From Macrotrachela quadricornifera (Eukaryota; Rotifera; Eurotatoria; Philodinida; Philodinidae), in assembly GCA_022393335.1 (NCBI GenBank), contig JAJEKB010021074.1:301687-365686 (forward strand): 64,000 nucleotides of DNA. The letters run 5' to 3'. The position numbers and the translations under genes were made by a program. Shown here piece by piece: positions 1 through 10,861 of the stretch. The notes below the pieces were generated by a model. It ran no database searches. It saw only the letters and a program-made list of their open reading frames with translations, and was not told the origin of the DNA. Numbering within the stretch: position 1 is the stretch's first letter; each line of letters starts with the position of its first letter.

Positions 1-117
1 CCCATTATGCCGATTATGCCGATTATGCCCATTATGCCCATTATGCCGATTATGCCCATTATGCCTATTATGCCCATTATGCCCATTATGCCGATTATGC
101 CCATTATGCCGATTATG
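1..117. repeat. 9-bp minisatellite (CCNATTATG)13
   Basis: Thirteen contiguous 9-bp units CC(C/G/T)ATTATG, mostly CCC and CCG variants, run from the window edge. Because the unit is three codons long, the + frame reads Pro-Ile-Met repeatedly and continues openly to a TGA at 172-174. It could therefore be the tail of a coding exon that starts outside the window, or a plain minisatellite. Nothing downstream decides between these. Confidence 0.9.
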
Positions 118-363
118 GATCATATCCCATTAGACTGTTGGATGAGCAAAATCAATTTCCGGAAATTTATTTGATATCCAAAATACATACGATTTCCTGG
201 AAAACGCTATAGCGCATCATATGCTCGATAACGGTGTGCTTTTTGACTCACCCCTACTATAACATTACCTAGCTTTCTTTCAAAAAATACATAGGTGAGT
301 TGTAAATATGGATTTCTTATTTATGATCTCCATATCATTAGAATAAAACTTATATTTCGATTA

Positions 364-412
364 AGCCGTCTGATAAGACCCTTAGGCAAGGTCAAAATCG
401 CGATACAGGTAT
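364..412 (+). ncRNA. Hammerhead ribozyme motif 1 (degenerate core)
   Basis: The motif follows the type I hammerhead order: CTGATAA at 370-376, stem II GACC/GGTC at 377-380 and 390-393, then AAA, then the palindrome ATCGCGAT (396-403). Compared with the consensus core CUGANGA...GAA, both the G8 and the G12 positions are A. These are the two guanines known to act in catalysis, so this copy is probably inactive. Stem I pairs poorly. It resembles motif 4 on the other side of the large gene, which shares the ATCGCGAT stem III. Confidence 0.6.
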
Positions 413-423
413 GTTTTTGACAT

Positions 424-476
424 ACTCTCACACCTCACCTCTCACTCTCACACCCCACCTCTCACTCTCACACCCT
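424..476. repeat. CTCACC/CTCTCACA pyrimidine-strand repeat
   Basis: Short irregular tandem units built from CTCACACC, CTCACCTCT and CTCTCACA, with strong strand asymmetry (almost no G). Similar tracts follow the other two left-side hammerhead motifs at about 811-823 and 1022-1058, so each ribozyme unit seems to carry one. Confidence 0.7.
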
Positions 477-665
477 CATCCTCACGATCGGCAGGAGGAA
501 AACACTCACTGAGACAGTCACAGAAGAATACGTATACCAAGACGAATACGAATATTCTGACTGTTCTAGCAATAATCAGCGTTCCGTGGAAAGCAATATT
601 TTGCATTCAGTTAGTAGAAAATAGAACGAATAAAATTCGTTTAAATTTCTCTTAATCGCGATTTA

Positions 666-712
666 AACCCTTCTGATGAGACCCTTGAGCAAGGTCGAAA
701 TGCGTAATGGAT
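666..712 (+). ncRNA. Hammerhead ribozyme motif 2
   Basis: The core is complete: CTGATGA at 673-679, stem II GACC (680-683) and GGTC (693-696) closing a 9-nt loop, and GAA at 697-699. It is followed by a very short stem III region (700-706). Stem I is imperfect (CCCTT against ATGG). The order matches type I hammerheads as found in Penelope-like and other bdelloid retroelements. The sequence around it resembles that around motif 1, about 300 bp upstream, so the two look like tandem repeats. Confidence 0.75.
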
Positions 713-952
713 GCTTCTTTAGCGATGATGAAATCACCAAGAGATTTTTCTTGACTATTTTCTCTCATTTTTATCAGTACGCTTGGTGTTTACACCTCGC
801 AGAGTTGGATCCTCACCCTCACATTCGCGATATTGCCTGCTAGTTCTTCTTGTGTATTAGATTCTACTGCTTTTATTGAATTCATTAAGAAACTTTGGAA
901 GACTTTTTAATCTTTTCAAATTTCTTCTTTGATTTTTATCCAGTATTCAAAA

Positions 953-1005
953 TCCTACCTGATGATTTTTGACCCTTGAAAAAGGTCGAAACCTAGGTTG
1001 TAGGA
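953..1005 (+). ncRNA. Hammerhead ribozyme motif 3
   Basis: Stem I is a perfect 6-bp helix, TCCTAC (953-958) with GTAGGA (1000-1005). CTGATGA lies at 959-965, stem II GACC/GGTC at 971-974 and 984-987, and GAA at 988-990. The palindromic stem III ACCTAGGT is at 991-998 and cleavage is predicted after T999. Five extra T residues separate the core from stem II and can pair with the AAAAA before GGTC in an alternative fold, so activity is uncertain. Confidence 0.8.
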
Positions 1006-1021
1006 ATTCTCTTACATAATG

Positions 1022-1058
1022 CTCACCCTCACCTCACTCTCACACCCTCACACCCACA
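1022..1058. repeat. CTCACCCTCA tract
   Basis: A second CTCACC/CTCACA-rich tract, directly after hammerhead motif 3 and of the same composition as the tract at 424-476. From here to the start of the large gene there is only AT-rich sequence, which is its probable promoter and 5' leader. Confidence 0.6.
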
Positions 1059-1467
1059 TGAAATGAGGTTACTATTATTTTTATCTCAGATATTTTGTAA
1101 CTGTATTGAAATAAAATGAAATTACAACGTTGTCATTGTTGCAGTCAACTAATCTTGTCAAAGCAAAACACAAGTTGGAATTTCATGATAGATTATGTTT
1201 GTTTATTTGGAAAAAACCTTCTTGGTAATTTCTTTTGTTTGCTTGATAAGAACAAGTAACGTTACATCATTCTTGAAGAGAAAAATATATACAGAAGTGT
1301 TTAAGCGTATATTCATTCATTCTTTTTAGCGACATTCAAAGCAAATTTTATTTCATTTGTTTGTTTCAAGCGAAAAAGTATGTAAGTCTTTTTTATTGAC
1401 AAAGTATACTCTCGAATTTATATGTTTATTTAGATTAAATTGAATTAAATACAGTGAGGACTAAACT

Positions 1468-4400
1468 ATGGAAGCCGAAATATTGACTGCATTAGAGAAC
1501 AAGCGTCAGCAAAATCCTGAACGTTTTTCGAAATCAATTCATGTACTTGCCGATGTTCATGGTCATACTAATGATGAATGGGAACGACGATTAAACCAAA
1601 TAAAAGAAAAGCCACTGGGTGAACGTATTATTGTTTTTGGTTATCAAGTCAATGATTCTCATTGGATTGGGATCTTTTTCAAAATCCTAGCCAATGAGCA
1701 AATTGAACAAGCATTTTTTATTGATCCCTTGAATAATTCGGAATTTGATCCATCTAAATTACAGAAACAACTGTCGAAAATCTATTCAAATGTTATTCTA
1801 AAATCGAAAAATTTTCAAAAAACCGACGATTCAAAACAAAGTGCACCATTGACTGTGAATAATCTGTTGCAAGCAACAGAAGAAACTCAATTTTCAAATG
1901 CATCAGTTTCATCCGAAGGTAAATTTCATCTCATAGATATTTCACTTGTGATAAATTCAATCATTTATTTTAGAAAATTCAAACAATTCGGAAATAACAG
2001 AAGAAAATCTTCAAAATCTGCAAAAAGATTTTCATCCAATGCCAGACTGTGTTGAACGATCTATACTTTGTTTAATTTATTACTTGTTATTGAAGTTACT
2101 CGATAATGCTCAATTATCGAGTTATAATATTCAAATTCCAAATGAAATCGATTTGGAAATTACAAACGCATTTGAAATTTTTCAAAAACGTTTACAAATC
2201 GAAGAATTAAATTTTCCCGAAATGAATCACTTAGTTTCAGTTATTTCAACAAATATTAAAAATAAAAATTGGAAATTAGCTTTAGATGAATTGAAGAAAA
2301 TTTTCAAACAAATTCGACCATTGGACCTGTGCGAACTGTTTCGATTGGTTAACAAAGCCAAGGATGCAGCTGTTTTGATCAAAGATAAAAGAATTATTTT
2401 TCTCATAGGATTCACCGGTTCAGGAAAGTCGACAACGATACATTTTCTAGCCGGCTCGAAGATGGTTAAAGTATTAGTCAATGGATGTTATCATGTTATT
2501 CCCACGGAGATCAAAAATGCTGATTTAGAACGAGTGAAAACTTCGTTGAAAATGAGTTCAGAAACTCGTTACATAACTCCAGTAACAGTTAACTACGAAG
2601 ACATTGGTGCTCTTACAGATGGAAATGTGATTCTATGTGATAGTCCAGGATTTGGAGATACCGAAGGAGCAGAAGTCGATATTGCCAATGGCATTGGTAT
2701 TATTCAAGCGATCAAAGGGTGTAAAAGTGTTAAACCAATTGTTTTATTTAGCTATAAACGTATTGGTGATAAATGTGAAGGCGTAAAACAACTCGTTCAT
2801 TTATTAGCTGGATTTATACCAAGCATTAAAGATCATATCCGAGCGTTTTCATATGTATTCACAAAATATCCTGATGATGAGAAAAAAACAATTAGTAAGA
2901 CATTAGAAGCCGTTTACAAAACTCTAACAGATGAAGAAAAATCGGATATTGGTTTTATCGATGTGTTGAAAGATATGATTAAAAAAACACGACATGGTGC
3001 AGCTGGTGCACACGCTTTAGATCCAATCAATGATGATCCTGCTAACCTGTTGGATAATCTAGCCGATTCATCTGCTATCGAAAATCCCGAAGAAGTCTTC
3101 GAACTTTCTATTACAACAGACTCGAAAGTTGCTATACAAAAACAATTACAACTCGATCAAAAGAGCATCATATCAGCAACTCAACGTTTTGATTATCCAC
3201 TTATTAAATATAAATTGGATAATTTAAAATCATTGTACAATCTTTTACATGAAGATTATATCGAACAAATTTACAATGAATGTACTCGATATGTAAGCAA
3301 ACATTTGTCCGATGAATATCAAAATGGTATATCAACATTTGATCGTTGCCTAAATAATCAAGCAGTTTTAAATGTTGAAGATATTCAACAATATCAAACA
3401 TATATTTCACATTTTCAACTTGTTCAACCATGGAAAAATGAACATTTAGGACAAGAAGTTGTGCATAGTAATGCATTTCTAACGCATTTAAATCAATCGA
3501 TTAAAAACATATGTTCAGATTTACAAACGATAGATATCGATGATCTATCTATTCGAAATGGTTTAGATAAAATGAAACTTCTTTTGACGTTCTTTCCTGA
3601 TATTCTCTCGACATATGAACAAATATGTCAATCACTGGCCGAAAAATATAAATCAATTATCAAATCATTTCAAAATTCTGTACGAGAAAATAAATTCAAT
3701 GAAAGTGCTGATAATATCATCAAATTAACGAATACACGTACGAACTTAGCTGAACATCTCAATTTCGAACAAAATGTCGATCTACAAAAATATTTTCTTG
3801 ATCATTTAAACGATTGTGTTCAAGATCTTGAAGAAATTTTAAACAAAACTAAACTCAATAAAGCTGATATTGATAAATTAAACAGTTGTTTGGCCATATT
3901 AAACTCAGCTTTGACAACATTCATACTTGAACCACATATTTCACTTAGTTTAGTCGAACAGATTTACACGAAATTACAATCAAAGATTTTGGAATATTTC
4001 AATCAAATTATCAAACAAATCGATATCAAACAGATGAATGAAGAATCATTTCAACTTTTCGAACAAAATATGCAACAGTTAGATTTAATTCGAACAATTC
4101 CGATTATTGAGACGAAAACAAGTGAATCCTATTGGAAAACTCTTGAGAGAATCATTGGATTTGTACAAAATTCAAGACAATCAGTTGAAGAACAAATGCG
4201 AAATTTATTTGGACGTGCTGGTAAATTCGATCATGATAAATTTTTAAAATCTTTAACAAGTTTAAAACATGCCAAATGGATAGACAAATATCGAACAGAT
4301 GTCTATGCAAATGTAATTGAAACTGTTAAAAAAGAACTAATTCAACATATCGATACAGCCGAAAAATCACTACTGAAAATACATCTCCAACTTGATAATT

Positions 4401-7400
4401 ACGATCAAATTCAAAATGTTAACGACCTAGTTGCCGATATTAATCAAATGAAAACTATGGAGTCATTCATTGGAGATATAAGCGAATCGATTAATAAAGT
4501 TAATTCATGGTTTGAACAAGCTGTAATTGGCATATTTACTATTATTCAAAATACGTTTAATATCAATCGTTTGAAAGAACAAGATAATCCAACAATTGAT
4601 TTGAATAAAGCGAATAAAGTTTGTTCATTCTTAACACTTTGTAAAACAATACGATTATTAATTCAAACTGATTATGCATCTATTTTTAATAATTTCGAAG
4701 ATTTTCTTCTTTGGTACAGTGATTTAATTCAAAAACAAATAGAATCAACATTTCAAACAATAAAACAATTCAACAATCAAAATAAAAACGAAGATATTTT
4801 CACACAAGCTTTGTTATTAAACAAACGTTTGAAAGAATTAATCGATATTGAAACAAATTATCCTCGAATCTTAGCCTATTTTTCCAATAGAAAATTAGTC
4901 GAACAATGGAAACAAATTTTAACTGAGAATTTAACTGAGTTAACCGACGAAATCGAATTATTAGCACGTGCACAACAAACAATTCCTTTGAAAAATAAAC
5001 TTATTATTGTCAAAGCATTGAGTCGTCTAGATGGTTTTCTTGATGATGATATTAAATATCTTGTTCTTTATAAAAACTATCAAAAAGAATTCTTCGATCA
5101 AACCGATAGTGTTCATAAACAAATACTTGATGCGATCAATAAATATGAATATGAACGTGTTGCTACGGAAATGGCCGTTTTAGAATCATCGAAAGATGCT
5201 GGTGAACATTTTTTCAAACAGGCAAAACGTGCATTAGCAATCAGCTTGGATACTCTTATGGAAGAAACACAAAATCAAGCGATTATTTTAGGCAATCAAG
5301 TTAAACTCGAACAGATTACACCGATTATTGAAAATTTAAAACGTTTACAACGTGCGAAACAATTCATATCCCAATATATTGATAGCAAAGAGGCAATCGA
5401 TAATACTATCAATGCAGTTAAACAATTAATCGGAGATCGAATGGAACGTATTCTTAATAATATACGAGCTCTTATTAAGAATAATAGTTTCAAAGAAGTT
5501 GAGAAAAAAATTGATTTAATACTTTTAATTGCAAAAATTCTTGGAAGTTATTGTCCAACAAAAACATCTCAACAAATTAACCGTATACAAGATTATCAAC
5601 AAGAAGCTGTTACAGCTCTAATTAAGAAATATTTGGAGATGGACATTCAATTGTATACACTCAATCCACCGAAAGATATTTTCTTGAAATTTCAAGAGGT
5701 TAGCGACACAAATACAATCTATCTCGAAGCGTTAAATCAAGTTCAACAAGATATTATCGAAAAATTTAGAAACGAACTCAAATTAGCCGAAGAGCAAATG
5801 CCACCGAATCTCGATAATAATATTCATATACGTCGATTTGAATCGGCTATTCAACATCTACCTAATGATTTGAAAAATTCACTTGAAACTGATTTAGAAC
5901 ATAGCAAAATTGATATCTTAGCAAATATTAAAAAGAATGATGAAGAATTCAATAAAAGTCTTCAAAGTAATGATATAACAAGTCTTGAAACGCTTCTTAA
6001 AAAATATAAGAATTCGAAAGGCAATGAATGTTATATCAATCAAATTCATGATAGGATTCGAAAGCAAATACAAGACTTAAGCGAATTAATCTTAAAGAAT
6101 CTCGATAATCATCAAATCATTGATGTCTTGAATCAGATCCAAAAAGTATATGATTATAAGATAAAATTCAATGATAATGTTGATGGTATTCAACAGATAT
6201 TTCATACAGTTCGAACGCGAATTGTCATGTCATTTCAAGAATCGTATCTATTTTTTACAAATCGTTTTCTCAATAATTACAAATCGGACATATCCAATGA
6301 TGCTATTGAATTAGTTGAGAAAAGTTTTATTTACTTAATTGAATTTATGAAATTTTCTAACGATGAAAAAGAGAAACCGATTTTAAACGACATGTTTACC
6401 AGTGACTTGATAACACAAATTAGTGAATTTAAAAAGAGTTTCTTACGATTTCTTACCGAACAGGAACAACAAATTCATGATGCATTCGAAAAACTCAATG
6501 TGCCATTGTTAAAAGATTCGCTCGATGCTTTACATCGCTGGAATTCCGTAATTATCAAGATAAAAACTTCCGATAATATTTACAAGATCAATGATTCATC
6601 CGTTGTTCAACTTGCACATGCAATTAAACAAATGAATTCACATAGTCAATTGACTAAAGTTATTTCAGATTGTATAGATAATCTTCGACAAGAACTCATC
6701 GAGCAAGATTTACTCAATGAATATACTCAAGGATATGAAAAACAACGAGATGAATTCTATCGAAAATTAAATGACAAATTGACATTTCTGCAAAAAGGGC
6801 AACTGATTGTTGAGAGAAATCATGTTGAAGACGAATGTATCGATTCATTAAAAAACAAAATTGAAGATATATCTCGTCTAGCAAATGATATCATCGACAC
6901 AATACTCTCGAATTCTATGTTAATCGATCAAGCATCGACTAAATTCAATATTTATTACAACAATCTACTTTCATTTAAACAAGAAGTCAAAATCAAATCA
7001 ATTAATATCCATCAACAAATCGATGCTATTCAAAATAAAGTTTCATTACAAATTGACAAATGGATGCAATTAATTGAAAATGAGACAAATATCAATAATA
7101 TAGTGAAATATTTGATTTCAATGAAACGAACATCGAATAATTTACCTATATTTTCGAAACATATTAAAGAACAAATCGATCGAACATTAAACAATTGTAA
7201 ATCAAGAAAACCATCGCCGATTAATCTCGGTAAACTCGGTGTTATTTTACAGCAAGATGAAACGGGCATCGGATCGAGTATCATATCCGAACATCGAGCA
7301 TTCGAAAACTTTTCGATTTCAGTATTTATTAAGAAGACTAAAGGGCACGAAGTTGATTATGTATTACAGAAAATAAGTGGCGATTCGATTGATACACAAC

Positions 7401-10120
7401 TTTTAAGAAGACGATACGATGAATTTCATTCAAAGTATCAAAATTTGATCAATCAACATTTGAAGTCCAATATGAATTTAGATGCATTAATATCGGATAC
7501 GAAACTTGTAAGTGGACCTTTGAAAATCGATCCCATTTCATTGACATGGGATGCGAATACACGAGCAAAGATTCCCGATATAGCTGCATATGTATTCGCT
7601 TTATGGACGCTTCAAAATGCCGGAGATTATTTCGAAGCTAGTAGCAATGGCGAACAAGATACATATCTTCGTCAACCACAAGATGCTCAAATCGTTTCGA
7701 TATTTCGTATGCTTGGTATTGGTGATAAAAAAGAATGTTTAGAAAATAATCTTGTTCAAATAGGAACAGGTGAAGGTAAATCGATTACTCTTGGTGCAAC
7801 AGCGGCCATACTTGCATTGCTAGGCTCTGATGTTCATTGTGCTTGTTACAGTGAATATCTTAGCGAACGAGATTACAGAGCGTTTTTGCCTCTATTCGAT
7901 GCGCTGGGCTTATCAGAATATATTCATTATGGAACATTTAATAAATTATGTGAATCAATGATAAATGAAAATGGAAGCATTCGTGATAAAGTCGAACAAT
8001 TCATATCGAAAGATTCGAATACAATTTGTCCTAGTCAGCGACGAACTAAACGTCCGAAAATCTTATTAATCGATGAAGTTGACGTATTTTTTAGTCAAGA
8101 ATTCTATGGAAATGTGTATACACCATCAGCTTGTATTAAAGATCCGACAATCACAGCACTAGTGACTTTGATTTGGAAAGAACGAAAATCAAAATTAACC
8201 TTGAAGAAAATCGAACAAACAAGTGAATTTCAAGCTTGTCTGAACCGATTTACCAATTGGAAATTATTGATCATCGAAGCTATCAAAGACTTACTTTTCG
8301 ATGTTCAAAATTTTGAATCACATGATTATGTTGTTAAACAAGATCGAATCGGATATGTCGAACAAGATAATGTTGTCTACAATGTAACCTATGGTTATAA
8401 GACATTATTTGCTTATTATTATGAACATGAAAAAGGTACAATAAGTCGACAAAGTCTCGAAGAAAACATTGCCATAAAAATCAAATGTGGCAATTTTTCC
8501 TATGCTGAAATGCCATTGAAATTTGCCTATATCATGGGTGTCACCGGTACTTTGCAAACATTAAGTGAACCGGAAAAACAAGTCATAGAAAATGATTACA
8601 AGATTAAAAAGAATACATATATGCCATCGGTATTCGGTGATAATAAACTTCGATTTGTTGAAAAAGATGATATTAAACTTGAAAATGACTCGGATTATTT
8701 CGTTCAAATTGAACGAGAAACTATTCATCAATTATCAGGTAGACAAATGGAGAAACGTGCTGTCATTATTGTGTTTGAATCTATACAAAAATTAAAAGAA
8801 TTCTATGGTTCGAAAGGTATTGAGTCAATAAAAGCGTCGATGTCGTTTCTTACTGAAGAAGCATCAGCACAGGAAAAAGATCATTTAGTTAAACGTGCAA
8901 CAACATCTGGTCAGATTACATTGATTACGCGAACATTTGGTCGAGGAACGGATTTTGTCTGTCATGATCAACGAGTTGCAGCAAGTGGTGGTGTACATGT
9001 TATTCAAACATTTCTTTCCCAAGAAGTCTCCGAAGAAGTACAAATCAAAGGCCGAACGGCAAGACAAGCCGATCCGGGATCGTACAGTTTAATTTTGAAT
9101 TATCGTGATTTAGAAAGATTTGATATTAAAATCGCAGATATTGAAAACATCAAAAAAGGAAGAAGCATTTATGTTCGATTAAAAAACGCTTTTTTTGGAG
9201 ACAAAACATATAAAACAATCTACGATTATTTAAATGATAAACGTAATCATCTATTCAAAACGCAATATGAAGATAATATGAAATTTGTTCTTCAAGCAAC
9301 AAAACGACACACGTGCACACAAGACTTTTTAGTCAATTTTAATTCGGGAAATATCGATTTGGTTCGTACATATCTCGTTGAAGAAAACAAAGGAGCAGAA
9401 ATTGAGATGAATTCACGAACGGTTTGTTTGATGGATGCAACAGGTTCAATGACTCATCTTTTACATAAATGTAAGACTAAAGTCGATGAGATGGTTCAAC
9501 GTGCATCAGAAATTTTAATTGATCATGATTATAATCCGAATTCATTTCAAATTCAATTTGTCGTTTATAGAAATTATAATAGTAAAGAAGAAAAAATTCT
9601 TCAAGCTTCACCTTGGGAAACAAAGGCAGACAATTTACGAACTTTTATGAATACGATCGAAGTTGAAGGTGGTTTGGGTAATGAAGCCATTGAAATCGGT
9701 TTATTACATGCTAATAGAGAGAATGAAAAAGAATCTATTACGCAAGTTATCTTGATAGGCGATGCACCTCCTAATACCCAAGAAGAAGTTACAAAACGAA
9801 GAGAAAGCTTTGGAGAAAATTATTGGAAAAATACGAAATTTGCTCAAGCAACTTATTATGAAAATGAATTAAACAAATTGAAAGCAAACAACATTCCAAT
9901 ACATGCTTTTTTCGTTCACAAACACGCTGAACAAAGCTTCAAAACTATTGCCGATGCCACAAAAGGACGTTCCAAATTTTTGGATATAAACGATGAACGA
10001 GGCTCGGAACTATTAACAGATTTTATTACCAAAGAAATTTTAAGAAATACCGGTGGTGATAAAAAAGGAAATGAACTCGTCAAAGCTTATCGAGAAAAAT
10101 TCGAAAAAAGTTATACGTAA
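1468..10120 (+). CDS. Giant multidomain protein: peptidase-like, GTPase, helical region, SecA motor, VWA
   Basis: Two exons, 1468-1918 and 1974-10120, join in frame across a 55-bp GT-AG intron and give 2865 aa. A probable 52-bp 5'-UTR intron lies at 1382-1433. Residues 1-180 carry His65-Trp, Asp86 in FIDPLN and Cys176 in PDC, in the order of a C48/YopJ-like cysteine peptidase; this assignment is tentative. A P-loop GTPase follows, with GFTGSGKST at 296-304 and DSPGFGDTEG at 373. About 600-2000 is long, charged and helical. Then comes a SecA-type motor: QPQDAQ near 2051, GTGEGKS at 2081-2087, DEVD at 2184-2187, VTGT, GRGTD at 2473-2477 and GRTARQADPGS. The C-terminal VWA domain has the MIDAS motif DATGSM from 2638 and a GDAPPN strand. 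SecA normally drives bacterial protein export; its role in this animal-type chimera is unknown. Hammerhead ribozymes flank the gene on both sides in inverted orientation. Confidence 0.92.
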
Positions 10121-10266
10121 AATATTTTTCTATAATGAACCTTTTTTTATATCTTGAGAGTGAGTTTTGTATAAAATTAAACAGAAACTCATAGTGAATA
10201 GTAATGTCACTTGTCCATGGAAATACGCACCGATTAAAGTAAATGCATTCACAGGGTTAGTCTAGT

Positions 10267-10313
10267 AACCATTATCGCGATTTCATCCCTGCTAAAAGAA
10301 TCATCAGATGGCT
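10267..10313 (-). ncRNA. Hammerhead ribozyme motif 4
   Basis: Read on the - strand: stem I AGCCAT with ATGGTT (six pairs, one G-U), CTGATGA (10307-10301), a weak stem II, GAA (10284-10282), the palindromic stem III ATCGCGAT (10281-10274), then A at the predicted cleavage site. The catalytic core is intact. It is homologous to motif 1 upstream of the large gene but inverted, and begins about 150 bp after that gene's stop codon. Confidence 0.8.
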
Positions 10314-10524
10314 TTGACTATGTAACTATTCGAATGATCTAAAAGCGCTAATTTTTGTGTTTTTCTATGTAGTAAATAATGTTTTATTAGATATTTAGAA
10401 AAATGTAAACAAAAAACAAATGAAAACATGTATAAATATTCGTTTTTTTAATGTTAAGTAATATAGGAAACAGAAGAAGGCATAGAGATTTGAGGGCGAG
10501 TTTAAAGAGAAATAATTTAAAGCG

Positions 10525-10569
10525 TATTATACGACGTTTCGTCCTTGCTTAAAGGATTCATCAGGTATG
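10525..10569 (-). ncRNA. Hammerhead ribozyme motif 5
   Basis: Read on the - strand: stem I ATAC with GTAT, CTGATGA (10564-10558), stem II TCC/GGA closing a 9-nt loop, GAA (10540-10538), the 4-nt palindrome ACGT as stem III, then C at the predicted site. This gives the preferred GUC cleavage triplet. All conserved core residues are present, which makes it one of the best candidates for activity. Confidence 0.82.
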
Positions 10570-10640
10570 TTCAGAATTATAAACTACACAGGAACCAATA
10601 AACCTAAATTGAAAAGAATTCAAAGTCAATTTAGAAAAGG

Positions 10641-10687
10641 GTACCACAACCGGTTTCATCCTTGCTCAGGGGACTCGTCAGGTAACT
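10641..10687 (-). ncRNA. Hammerhead ribozyme motif 6
   Basis: Read on the - strand: stem I GTTAC with GTGGT (G-U rich), CTGACGA (10681-10675; N7 is C, as in the Schistosoma hammerhead), stem II GTCC/GGAT, GAA (10657-10655), the palindromic stem III ACCGGT (10654-10649), and T at the predicted cleavage site. The core is intact. Confidence 0.82.
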
Positions 10688-10812
10688 TAAGACATTTTGA
10701 TTTGATCCTAATTAAAGAATCAAACTAAAACATCATCTATACTGTTGTATGAAAAGCAATTAGTACAAATTCTAGAATAAATGAAAAAACCTGTGATACA
10801 ATTTAGAAAAAC

Positions 10813-10858
10813 GTACCACGGCCGAAGTTCTACTTACTTATTAGACCTGTGTTTGGAT
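10813..10858 (-). ncRNA. Decayed hammerhead copy 7
   Basis: The flank TTTAGAAAA(A/G)-GTACCAC matches the one next to motif 6. At the positions of the core, CTGATGA has become TCTAATAA and the GAA element is broken. It is best read as a mutated copy of the same repeat unit and is not expected to be active. Confidence 0.5.
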
Positions 10859-10861
10859 AAT

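Noticed and set aside
1..117. Telomeric repeat at the window start
   Set aside because: The unit CCNATTATG is not a known telomere repeat and resembles a coding minisatellite; there is no G-rich strand.
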